Shown here in pieces: positions 1 to 8,061 of a DNA stretch of 51,494 bases. The stretch lies in contig JAQWTL010000045.1 of NCBI GenBank assembly GCA_029242715.1, positions 1-51,494 of the forward strand, in the 5' to 3' direction. The notes below the pieces were generated by a model, which ran no database searches, had not been told where the DNA came from, and saw only the letters and a program-made list of their open reading frames with translations. The translations under genes and the position numbers were made by a program. The DNA comes from Phycisphaerales bacterium (GTDB lineage: Bacteria; Planctomycetota; Phycisphaerae; Phycisphaerales; SM1A02). Positions within the stretch are counted from its first letter, which is position 1. Each line of letters starts with the position of its first letter.

Positions 1-2421
1 TGGACCGAAGAATGCGTCGATAAGGCTCAGGAAATCTGTTACACCAACCAAGGTGGAGTAGTCAGTACTGTTACGCCTGATTTCTCGCCGCTCCAGAACC
101 ACCTGAGCCAGAAGACAGGCCGAGGCCCACGCCCCCTGTCAACGCTCCAGTACCAGAACGGCATGCGACGACTTGCCCCTGCACCACAGCAGGCTCCGTC
201 GGTCATCAGCCCTACCACCCTGCCTACCCAACCTGCAGATAACTGGCTTCAGTCCCTTTACTCTGTTCAGTGGGTTTCAAATCCACTGGGTAGCGCACTC
301 ACCACCCTTGCACTTCCATCAGTGAACGGCCCGGTTGGACGCCCTGGAATCGCTGGCGGCCTCCAGTGGCAGGCTGATCCCATTACCGGCGAATTTACCC
401 CACTGATTCAGCAGATCAATGATCCAAACAACTGGAACGATTTCTATTACGGCGAAGTGCCCTCACGCCCTATTCCCTGGTGGGGAGGCGAAGGCCTCTC
501 GCTCTATGGAAATATCCCGGGGCAGGGATGGCCACAGGATCCCTCCTACCTGACCTACAGCCTTGGTCTCTACTCTTGGGGTCAGTACATCGCCCAACAG
601 CGACCCGGATTCCATCCCTGGGGCCCCTATGTCAACGGCACCGCTGGTGCTGGCCTGAATATTGCCGTGCTGGATACCTCCGCATGGCTCCAGGAATACA
701 TCAATGATGCTGGAATTCTGGTCGGCGCTGTACATGAGGATCTCGGCAACATCTTGCTTGAAGGCCCCGTCATCGGCGCTGCTCCAGTGCAGATGATGTT
801 TGATCCCTTCGTGAACCAGCCTCAACGAGGAACCGCTGTGCTGGGCACGATCGCGGCAGCCGTTGATGGCGTTGGAACGGATGGCATCGCACCCAATGCC
901 TTGACGTTCTTCTACCCCACCCAATCAGTAGCAGAAGGTAACCGAGAAGAATTGGCATGGTTTGCCGCCCTCGTGAGATTGAAAGCTGGAGACGTTCTGG
1001 TAGCAACCTATCCAGGCGGCAGCCCTGGAACAGGCAGCACGGATTGCATCCTGATTGACAGAGGTGCGACCCTGAATTCGTTTGACATCCTTGAAATCGC
1101 AGAGAATCTGGCAGTGACCGTAGTCTTCCCACTTGGCGACAACGGTCTGGATATTTCTGCTGCCCTCCCCACACTCGAGCGACCCAACATGTTGTTCGCG
1201 GGTGCCAGCATGCCATCGATATTGCCACGCAAGTTCTGGTCGAGTAATTACGTTGGAGTGGACGGTGGTGGAGGCGACAACGTGATGTGCTCCATGGTCC
1301 CTATCGTTACCACGGGCGGCGACTGCAATCTCACACGCATGTCGATCGCTACGGCAACTGATCCGCCAAATCAACCATCCGGCTACATCAGCCACGAGAT
1401 GAGGCAGCGTTCCTATACCAATAACTTTGGTAATACGTTTGATGGCTCCAAGGCTGCTGCTGCCCAGGTTGCTGGCGTAGCCGCTTGCCTCCAAGGGCTC
1501 TCGCTGCAGTTTTATGGCGCCCCGCAGCCGCCTGATGATCTCATCAACATCCTCTACACATCAAGGCGTATTGGTGGAGGACTCACTGCTCCACCCAATC
1601 CAGCCTGGCTGCCAGCGGATTCCTTTGGCATAAACGGTGACGCATTAACTGGATGGTTGTATCCCAGTGATGACACTGTTGGAGCTCCCGACATCGGCGG
1701 CTTCACTGATCCTGCCGCAGCCGGTGTAGAACTGGTCATGAACCCCGCGTACGAAGCCCATCCCAATGTCCAGACTTCCATGCAGGCCATGTTCATCCGC
1801 GGCTATTACCTCACAGGTAACGGCATGGCATTGAACAACAGGAACGACTGGGACTATTTTGCCGGGCTCTCTGAATTCACATTCCCCGGCGAGGGGCCCA
1901 ATGTCGGCGAACAGGACGACCTGGTGCCCGGGCCACTTCCGCCGACGAGGGGGGGATTTTTTGGGGATGGCATCGAATATCCCGGGGGCGAGGTGACCGA
2001 CCTCTTTGTGACCGGCCTTGAGACCAATAAGAACTTCATCAATTCAAATGGCACTTTGGCGCTGGATGTACAGTTCAGAATCACACCAGACACGGTCTAC
2101 GAATCGATCAAGGAAGACCTTGATGCCCCAGCGGGCAGTGTGCTAGAACTGACAGCGGGCTTTGTATACAGCTTTGAAACCGAAACATGGCAAGAGATGA
2201 GTTATGCCGTGAGCACGACCGATGACCTGAACCAGATGATCAATCTGACCTACAAATCACCACCTGTAGACAGAAGTCTATACTTTGGAAAAGGTGGCGA
2301 GTATTACGTGAGATCAGTGTTGTACACGCCATCTGACTTTGGTGGTCCAGGTGATCCATTCGTCATCTACTATGACTTCCTCAGCCTCAGAGGTGATGGC
2401 ACAACCCCAGGCCCCCCCTGA
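1..2421 (+). CDS. Subtilase-like secreted protein, 5' partial, catalytic residues degenerate
   Basis: The frame is open from base 1, so the gene begins before the window; the ATG at 163 is internal. The visible 806 residues carry a subtilisin (S8) layout. The Asp region reads NIAVLDTSAW (Asp codon 673-675). The His region reads RGTAVLGTIAA, followed by DGIAPNA; here the position of the catalytic His in HGT is Arg (826-828). The oxyanion region reads FPLGDNG, with Asp where Asn is usual (1138-1140). The Ser region reads DGSKAAAAQVAG (Ser 1447-1449). The fold is therefore recognisable but two of the key residues are changed, so it is probably a non-proteolytic or binding relative. About 300 further residues after the Ser box are unrecognised. 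No dockerin or PEP-CTERM tail is seen at the C-terminus. Family assignment is good; inactivity is inferred. Confidence 0.7.
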   Translation, partial: WTEECVDKAQEICYTNQGGVVSTVTPDFSPLQNHLSQKTGRGPRPLSTLQYQNGMRRLAPAPQQAPSVISPTTLPTQPADNWLQSLYSVQWVSNPLGSALTTLALPSVNGPVGRPGIAGGLQWQADPITGEFTPLIQQINDPNNWNDFYYGEVPSRPIPWWGGEGLSLYGNIPGQGWPQDPSYLTYSLGLYSWGQYIAQQRPGFHPWGPYVNGTAGAGLNIAVLDTSAWLQEYINDAGILVGAVHEDLGNILLEGPVIGAAPVQMMFDPFVNQPQRGTAVLGTIAAAVDGVGTDGIAPNALTFFYPTQSVAEGNREELAWFAALVRLKAGDVLVATYPGGSPGTGSTDCILIDRGATLNSFDILEIAENLAVTVVFPLGDNGLDISAALPTLERPNMLFAGASMPSILPRKFWSSNYVGVDGGGGDNVMCSMVPIVTTGGDCNLTRMSIATATDPPNQPSGYISHEMRQRSYTNNFGNTFDGSKAAAAQVAGVAACLQGLSLQFYGAPQPPDDLINILYTSRRIGGGLTAPPNPAWLPADSFGINGDALTGWLYPSDDTVGAPDIGGFTDPAAAGVELVMNPAYEAHPNVQTSMQAMFIRGYYLTGNGMALNNRNDWDYFAGLSEFTFPGEGPNVGEQDDLVPGPLPPTRGGFFGDGIEYPGGEVTDLFVTGLETNKNFINSNGTLALDVQFRITPDTVYESIKEDLDAPAGSVLELTAGFVYSFETETWQEMSYAVSTTDDLNQMINLTYKSPPVDRSLYFGKGGEYYVRSVLYTPSDFGGPGDPFVIYYDFLSLRGDGTTPGPP

Positions 2422-2443
2422 GTCAATTCATTGATAACCGTCC

Positions 2444-2477
2444 AAGGCCTTTCCCAAATGGGAAAGGCCTTTTTTTT
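2444..2477 (+). terminator. Rho-independent terminator
   Basis: A perfect 12-bp stem (2444-2455 pairing with 2460-2471), a 4-base loop AAAT and a run of T at 2470-2477 lie 22 bases after the stop of the subtilase-like gene. The T run is only on the plus strand, so it ends that gene rather than the opposing acetyltransferase. Confidence 0.9.
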
Positions 2478-2539
2478 ATCCCGGACAAATGCCTGGACAA
2501 GCGACTGGACAAACAAAATGAGTGAGGTCTTTGATCTAT

Positions 2540-2974
2540 TCAGTCTTCCTTGAGACCAGATCCAACACCCGATTGAAAATCGAATGAACGCTGGCACATT
2601 CCCTTGACCTCGATCATGCCAAATCGCCTGTAGAACGGTACGACATCCTCATCACAGCACACATCAACCATGTAGAAGCCTTTGCATCGCTTCAGCAGTC
2701 TGCGTACCAGTTCCTGGCCAATCCCTTTGCCGCGATGAGATGGCAGAATCTCCAGAAGTGGGATGTAGGCCGAATAAACCCCATCTGAAATTGCATTTAT
2801 GAAACCCACCACTCGGCCAGTAGTCTGCTCCCTGGCCAACTCAACGGCCCAACTGTTGCGAAGAATCTCCAGATGTGTTTCTGGAGATGGTGGGTCCGGC
2901 CAACCCTCAAAGAAGCCGACAAGTTCCTCAGGCCCCAAGGCCTGGGTCCCGGAACGAAAGATCAAGCCTTCCAT
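2540..2974 (-). CDS. GNAT-family N-acetyltransferase
   Basis: This is a 144-residue protein with the GNAT acetyl-CoA binding motif A (LPSHRGKGIGQELVRRLL), preceded by a beta-strand segment (YIPLLEILP) and followed by the motif B part VPFYRRFGM. It should transfer an acetyl group from acetyl-CoA to an amine; the substrate cannot be read from the sequence. The frame stays open upstream to an ATG at 3067, but the start at 2974 (MEGLIFRS) is preceded by AGGAGG seven bases away, so the shorter form is preferred. It is monocistronic, converging on the subtilase-like gene and divergent from the PEP-CTERM-like gene. Confidence 0.85.
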   Translation of the reverse strand: MEGLIFRSGTQALGPEELVGFFEGWPDPPSPETHLEILRNSWAVELAREQTTGRVVGFINAISDGVYSAYIPLLEILPSHRGKGIGQELVRRLLKRCKGFYMVDVCCDEDVVPFYRRFGMIEVKGMCQRSFDFQSGVGSGLKED

Positions 2975-3226
2975 CTCATGCCCTCCTGTGGAGACAAATA
3001 AGAGCATATCTGAAACTTCAACGTACCTTGATTTGTCCGCAGGCCCTTTGCCAAGGCCGCTAAGCACTTGTCAGAAGGGTACTTATGACGGCCATTGCCG
3101 TCCTGTTTCACTTTGCTTCAAAGCATGAAATCGATTCCAAGACAAAGTTCTGAAAGGGGTCGAACCACATCAATATTTGCCCAAAGTCTGTTAATTTAGG
3201 CAGCTGGAGAGAAGGAGAGATTACCC

Positions 3227-3856
3227 ATGTTCCGCACCCTGTCTGTTCTTGCCTGCGCGGCCTGCACTTCAAGTGCTGCCTTGGCCAGCACTTCGAGTTT
3301 CAACACCACAACCAACTCGCTTGGTTGGTGCGCCTACCAACTCGTTGATGAGTTTGAAATTCTCTATTCAGGCGCAAATGCCTACCTGGATTGGGACCTC
3401 GACAACACCCCTGATAGCGTCATACCTATTGGTGCACCAGACACATTGGGTTTGTATGTCGATCCTGAACATTACACTCTCGACTTCGGTACTAATCTGC
3501 AGCCCTACTACCTGGGTTCAGAACTGAGTCTGGCTGCCTCCGTCGATTGGCGACTGTCCTACGTGACAACGCCAGGATCGACAGTTCTCTACAGCACCAT
3601 CATGTCTGGAACCACCACTGACAATGGTGATGGAACCTGGACGCTTGATATCAATCTTGGATTGGAGTGGCCTGTCAGTGGCTTCCCTGAAAATGACTTT
3701 GGTATCCCAGAAGGAACTCACGTCGCTGCAGAAATCGCCGACTTCACAAGTTTCACCTGGGATGGCCAGACGCTGATTGCCAACGTTCCCGCCCCAGCAG
3801 CCTTGAGTCTCCTGGCCCTTGCTGGCCTCGGAGCAACTCGTCGCCGGCGGCGTTGA
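3227..3856 (+). CDS. Secreted protein with PEP-CTERM-like sorting tail
   Basis: A 209-residue exported protein. The N-terminus is a Sec signal peptide (MFRTLSVLACAACTSSAALA). The C-terminus has the tripartite sorting form: VPAPAA, a hydrophobic stretch (LSLLALAGLGA) and a basic end TRRRRR. This matches the PEP-CTERM class, in which an exosortase-type membrane enzyme processes the tail; in planctomycetes the motif often has this PAPAA variant. The middle is Gly/Ser/Thr/Asp rich, predicted beta, and not recognised. AAGGAG at 3212-3217 is nine bases before the ATG. A strong terminator follows, so it is a single-gene unit. No exosortase gene is in the window. Confidence 0.8.
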   Translation: MFRTLSVLACAACTSSAALASTSSFNTTTNSLGWCAYQLVDEFEILYSGANAYLDWDLDNTPDSVIPIGAPDTLGLYVDPEHYTLDFGTNLQPYYLGSELSLAASVDWRLSYVTTPGSTVLYSTIMSGTTTDNGDGTWTLDINLGLEWPVSGFPENDFGIPEGTHVAAEIADFTSFTWDGQTLIANVPAPAALSLLALAGLGATRRRRR

Positions 3857-3890
3857 CCCCTCCCTCTGAATTGGCCTGACAACACTATTG

Positions 3891-3927
3891 ACAAGCCCGG
3901 CCTTGATGGCCGGGCTTGTTCATTTTT
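3891..3927 (+). terminator. Rho-independent terminator
   Basis: A perfect 12-bp GC-rich stem (3891-3902 with 3908-3919), a 5-base loop TTGAT and the T-rich stretch TTCATTTTTT. It lies 34 bases after the PEP-CTERM-like gene. Confidence 0.88.
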
Positions 3928-3941
3928 TGGAATGACCGTAT

Positions 3942-4382
3942 TCAGGAGCGTTCGAAAACCAGCTCAAGGCGATTACCTGGCCGTGGTATCTCCACGTGGG
4001 TCATGAATGCCTTGATCAGAGCCAGTCCTCGGCCACTGGCAATTGTCAGGTTTTCATCTGCCGTTGGATCAGGGACTGTCTCTGGATCAAACCCCGGACC
4101 TTCATCCTGAATGGTCATGCGAACCTTCCCCGAATCGATCTGACACTCAAGGATGATCCGCTTTGTCTCATCACCACCATTGCCATGCATCATGGCATTG
4201 GCCATGGCTTCTTCAAGTGAAAGACGAATTGCAAACGTAGCGGGCTCTTCAAGCCCCTGATCAGTACAGGCCTGGAGAACCTCAGCAACGGCCTGATCTA
4301 TCTCGGGTCGTTTGCTTGCCAGGTCGAACGTGCGTTCCCAGCATTTCTTCTTGTCCTGATCACTGGCCATGGGCCGCTCCAC
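3942..4382 (-). CDS. Anti-sigma factor serine kinase (RsbW/SpoIIAB-like ATPase)
   Basis: A 146-residue GHKL ATPase of the HATPase_c_2 type. It has the N box (SLEEAMANAMMHGN), the G1 box (DEGPGFDP) and the G2 box (GRGLALIKAFM). Proteins of this family bind a sigma factor or another partner and phosphorylate a STAS antagonist on Ser/Thr. The STAS gene lies 71 bases upstream on the same strand, so the two probably form a partner-switching pair. No sigma factor and no PP2C phosphatase gene is nearby; in planctomycetes such pairs often act on targets encoded elsewhere. The start could also be the second Met (MASDQDKK). Confidence 0.88.
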   Translation of the reverse strand: MERPMASDQDKKKCWERTFDLASKRPEIDQAVAEVLQACTDQGLEEPATFAIRLSLEEAMANAMMHGNGGDETKRIILECQIDSGKVRMTIQDEGPGFDPETVPDPTADENLTIASGRGLALIKAFMTHVEIPRPGNRLELVFERS

Positions 4383-4453
4383 ATGGGCTTCCTTGCGGAA
4401 GGAACGGACACTTCATTCAAACCCGGCATGAATCCTGCGTGCGAGACATTGGT

Positions 4454-4804
4454 TCAGGCCATGCCCTCACGAGCAGCCTTGACCGTCTCATGGATATTGA
4501 AGATGCGGTCGAGCTTCGTGATCTTGAAGACCTCGAAGATTTCAGGCCTGATATTCGAGAGACACATCTTGCCACCCATGTCCCCAATTCGACTGTTCAT
4601 CGTGATGAGGATCCCCAGCGCTGCTGAAGAAAGATGTTCCACATTACCGAAGTCGATGATCATGCTCGGGGAAGACTTCCCCTCGATTGACTCATTCAGT
4701 TCCTTGCCAATTTGCTGAATATTGCTCTCATCGAGAATGTTCTTCTCGAGGAATGAGACCTCAAGCACGCCGCCGGCATTATCAACATGAAGCATCTTGC
4801 TCAT
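4454..4804 (-). CDS. STAS-domain anti-anti-sigma factor
   Basis: A 116-residue single STAS domain of the RsbV/SpoIIAA type. The hallmark is MIIDFGNVEHLSSAALGIL: beta strand, then the loop holding the Ser that the partner kinase phosphorylates. When unphosphorylated it is expected to bind the anti-sigma kinase and free its target. It lies directly upstream of that kinase gene and 62 bases after the secretin gene on the same strand. A hairpin sits in that 62-base gap, so co-transcription with the secretin is uncertain. Confidence 0.88.
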   Translation of the reverse strand: MSKMLHVDNAGGVLEVSFLEKNILDESNIQQIGKELNESIEGKSSPSMIIDFGNVEHLSSAALGILITMNSRIGDMGGKMCLSNIRPEIFEVFKITKLDRIFNIHETVKAAREGMA

Positions 4805-4818
4805 TGATCAAGGCTCTC

Positions 4819-4866
4819 TAGGCCAGCGTTGGCCTACTGATAGACAGGTCTCTCCAGATGGGAGAC
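4819..4866 (-). terminator. Paired hairpins after the secretin gene
   Basis: Two inverted repeats fill the gap between secretin and STAS genes: a 7-bp stem at 4848-4854/4860-4866 directly after the secretin stop, and a perfect 7-bp stem at 4819-4825/4830-4836. Neither is followed by a clear T run on the minus strand, so termination may be partial. Confidence 0.35.
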
Positions 4867-7854
4867 TCAAGGATTGTAAGCCGCCCCAAGATCCATTTCC
4901 TCGGAGAGACCCGGATAGAGGATCTCCTCATCCTCCTCCTGCAGAATGATCTCAGGACGCAGCAGGATCAGCAGGGTCTTTTCCTCGGTAGCGGTAATAC
5001 GGTTCGTAAAGAAGCGGTTGATATATGGAATCTTGGAGAGAATCGGCACACCTGCTTCAGTCTCGAACTCGGACTTGTATCGCTGACCACCAAGAAGCGC
5101 CGTCCCTTTATCAGGCACCGATGTGGTCACCATGAGTTCATCCAGTCGAATCTTGGGCAGTTCAATGGCACCTCCAAAGCCGCCCGCACCACCACCGAAT
5201 CCGCCCCCGCCTGCTGCTCCGCCAAATGCGGCCGTAGTCATGGAGATCTGTTTGCTCTTCTGGAAGTGAACATTCAGCGTGACAAATCGTCGGTCTGCAG
5301 ATGCTGCACCCTTGAGCCACAGGACAATACCCGTATTCAAAGGCGAGACTTGTGGCTCAAATGCACCAGCACCATCGCCAGTAACAGGGGTCAAACCAGA
5401 TACGTATGACTCCTGTTCGCCAAAGGAAACCCAGGCGCCCTGTCCATTGAGGAAGGTCAGACGCGGAGCGCTCAGTTCAACGGCTCGCTCATCTGCCTGA
5501 GTAGCCTGAACGAGAAGGTCTACTTGAATATCGTCCAGGTACTGGACATTCAGGCCAAGGGCAGGCGCTGCACCCAGAACTGTGCCCATCAAGCCAGTTG
5601 GACTTGCTGCAGATGCAATGGTTTCAACCAGGTTCAATGAGTTCTGGACGACACCGATCGGGCTCCAGCCTTCGGTGTTGCGGACAACATTGCCCGTTTG
5701 ACCTGGATTGGCATTATTGAACGGCATAGGGTTCGCGGTGTAGTTGTACGTCTCACCAGCAGGATCGCCTGGCGTACCAAAACTCCGACCAGTATTGGTT
5801 GTATTGACAATGGCACCATCAGCAGTAGTGTCCTGGTTGACTGAACCATAGATGAGTGAATCCTTCAGCCGACCAGAACCCCCGTCATCAAAGAAATCCT
5901 TGAGCTGATTATTCGGGTCCAGGTTCCTTGCCTGATCAACGACACCACCACCTCCGGTGGTGTTGAAGTAGAGATCCAGGTCCACGCCGATTTCCTCAAA
6001 CCAACTCGTACCAATCTGCAGGAAACGAGTCTCGACATTGATCAGTACGGATCGTGCCTCACGCAACATGGTCAACAGTCGACCAATCTGCATGTGGTTC
6101 TTGCTGGTTGTTCGAATCACGAGGTTGCGATTGAACTGCAGGATGCTGCTGTCGCCACCAAAGTCTGCCCACTTGTCAATGGGAGTCGTTTCACTTGAAG
6201 GAACACTGTTCTGAATGATGAAGATCAGGTTCTCAAGGTTTTCAAGAGTGTCCTCTTCCCAATTGAAGCTTGAGGGGCGATCACCACCGCCGCCACCGCC
6301 GCCGCCGCCGCCGCCGAAGCCGCCACCGCCGCTGCCGCCGCCGCCAAGACCACCACCACCGGAACCACCGCCGCCACCGCCGAAACCACCGCCGCCAGCG
6401 CCGCCGCCGAGCTGCAATTCAGGGGGGTTGTTGTAATCAGGAATAGGCATCACGAGATCACGAACGTCATAGACCACGACGGCCTTTCGCTCTTCAAGCC
6501 TTTCCAATGAGGAAATCAGCAGCATGCCGTCCTGGATTTCCCACGCAGGATGAAGCCCTGGGTCACCAACCTGTTCAAGAAGACGTGACAGGCCGACGTC
6601 AAGCGACAGCTCCGTCAACTGAATGGTCACAGGCGTGTCACGCCTGACATTCAGTTCCTCTTCCAGAGTCTTCCAGTCAGGATAAATCTGAAGGCCCTTG
6701 ATCGACTTGGTGAAGTAATCGAGTACATCGACAAAGGGATAGTCGACGAAGTTGATCTCGACCTTTTCTTCCATGAGCTTCATGACACGCCGGTCAGCCG
6801 GTGTAGCACGGTACCCGCCGATGGAATCACGACGATAGGTGATCTGAGGCCAATCCTCTGGATAGGAAATGATTCCGGAAACTGATCGTTCACCTGGCCC
6901 ACTGAGATTCTTGGAGGGTGGAATCATGGATCGATTCACTTCGACCCACTCCTTGGCATACTCCATGGATTTCTCACGTTCATCACTCGCAAAGTTGCGA
7001 TAGATCAGAGTCGTCTCCATGACATCCCGCAACGCGAGGGCCGCAGGGTTCTGGGGATCGATGAAGAGGATTTCATCCACGACCTGAAGCGCTTCACGGT
7101 ACTTGAGCTCCTCCTGGAGCTTGCGTACACGTAACAGGCTTTCCATGATGATCTTGCTTCGTTCCGACTGTTCACGAGCTTCTGATGACTTACGGCTGCG
7201 AGAAGCTTCATCACGCTCTGCCTGCTCCTTGAGCAACTGGGCGTTGATTCGGGCTTCTCCAATACGCTGGATCAGTGCTTCTGCCTGATTGTTGAAGTCG
7301 TTGAACTCCAACTCACCCATGTACTGACGTCGTTGACGCAATTTGATCTGAGCAGTGAGTATTGCTCGATCAGCTGCAATGAAGTCTTCCTTGTTGAGCA
7401 GCTCTTCAGATCGAGCCAACGCATCTTTGAACTCGATGACTGCCCGCTGATGTTGTTCCTGCATCTGCAGTTCAATGCCTGCCATGCCACCACCGGAACC
7501 AGAGTTCAGCATGGAACCGTTGTCGACCATGCTCATGGCCTTCTGGAATCCTTCGCGAGCCGGAGCGTTGTCAGGCATCAGCTTGAGAACCTCGGCATAC
7601 TTGTCCGCCGCTTCTCGCCAACGCCCTTCTCTCTCAAGCCTTTGAGCAGCAAGAAGTCCACTGTTGATACGAGCGTCATTGACTTGACTGTCAACGTTGT
7701 TCGCAGAATCACCGGAGGTCTCCTTGGGAGTCTCCGATTCCTTTGTCTCCTTGTCATTTGACTGGGCAACAGCCAGCGATGCGCCAAAGGCAAGCATGCC
7801 TGTCATGACAAAGGCGGCACGAGTCCGAACAGAACGCTCATCAAACAGGATCAT
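4867..7854 (-). CDS. Secretin (type II/III secretion or type IV pilus outer-membrane channel family)
   Basis: A 995-residue exported protein. After a signal peptide (GMLAFGASLAVA) comes an alpha-helical, charged region of about 300 residues with TPR-like character (EGRWREAADKYAEVLKLMPD). Next is an STN-like segment (INFVDYPFVDVLDYFTK), then a glycine linker near residues 480-525, then a secretin core. The core includes VELSAPRLTFLNGQ, the strand pair before KGTALLGGQ, and the signature VPILSKIPYINRFF, with a C-terminal EEKTLLILLRPEI. Secretins form multimeric outer-membrane pores. No GspE, GspF, pilin or inner-membrane partner gene is adjacent, so the cognate system is unknown. GGAG lies seven bases before the ATG. 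The length and helical N-terminus differ from classical GspD or PilQ. Confidence 0.85.
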   Translation of the reverse strand: MILFDERSVRTRAAFVMTGMLAFGASLAVAQSNDKETKESETPKETSGDSANNVDSQVNDARINSGLLAAQRLEREGRWREAADKYAEVLKLMPDNAPAREGFQKAMSMVDNGSMLNSGSGGGMAGIELQMQEQHQRAVIEFKDALARSEELLNKEDFIAADRAILTAQIKLRQRRQYMGELEFNDFNNQAEALIQRIGEARINAQLLKEQAERDEASRSRKSSEAREQSERSKIIMESLLRVRKLQEELKYREALQVVDEILFIDPQNPAALALRDVMETTLIYRNFASDEREKSMEYAKEWVEVNRSMIPPSKNLSGPGERSVSGIISYPEDWPQITYRRDSIGGYRATPADRRVMKLMEEKVEINFVDYPFVDVLDYFTKSIKGLQIYPDWKTLEEELNVRRDTPVTIQLTELSLDVGLSRLLEQVGDPGLHPAWEIQDGMLLISSLERLEERKAVVVYDVRDLVMPIPDYNNPPELQLGGGAGGGGFGGGGGGSGGGGLGGGGSGGGGFGGGGGGGGGGGDRPSSFNWEEDTLENLENLIFIIQNSVPSSETTPIDKWADFGGDSSILQFNRNLVIRTTSKNHMQIGRLLTMLREARSVLINVETRFLQIGTSWFEEIGVDLDLYFNTTGGGGVVDQARNLDPNNQLKDFFDDGGSGRLKDSLIYGSVNQDTTADGAIVNTTNTGRSFGTPGDPAGETYNYTANPMPFNNANPGQTGNVVRNTEGWSPIGVVQNSLNLVETIASAASPTGLMGTVLGAAPALGLNVQYLDDIQVDLLVQATQADERAVELSAPRLTFLNGQGAWVSFGEQESYVSGLTPVTGDGAGAFEPQVSPLNTGIVLWLKGAASADRRFVTLNVHFQKSKQISMTTAAFGGAAGGGGFGGGAGGFGGAIELPKIRLDELMVTTSVPDKGTALLGGQRYKSEFETEAGVPILSKIPYINRFFTNRITATEEKTLLILLRPEIILQEEDEEILYPGLSEEMDLGAAYNP
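6282..6410 (-). repeat. GCC/ACC-rich triplet tract coding a polyglycine linker
   Basis: About 130 bases are almost pure GGC/GGT codons read on the minus strand. They encode glycines broken by single Phe, Ser and Leu residues (GGGFGGGG, GSGGGG blocks). It sits in frame within the secretin gene and joins the STN-like part to the core. Such tracts change length easily by slippage. On the plus strand it produces an open polyproline frame that is not a gene. Confidence 0.85.
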
Positions 7855-8061
7855 GGGTATCTCCGCCGCTCCCCAGTGGGGAACTCACCACTTGCTACCT
7901 GCCACATGCCAACCACCACTAGGAGGTGCATTGACACCCCCGATGCCTGGCTGGGACAGGCCTCTGAATCGACCCTCGCGGGCCTGAGAAGGCGTACCTT
8001 ACGACCCCATGAGCCCATGGGCAACCAGTATGACCAAAGGGCGGCAGGTCAATTCAATTTC

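Noticed and set aside
6215-6436. Plus-strand open frame rich in proline
   Set aside because: It is the antisense of the glycine tract in the secretin gene, a composition artefact.
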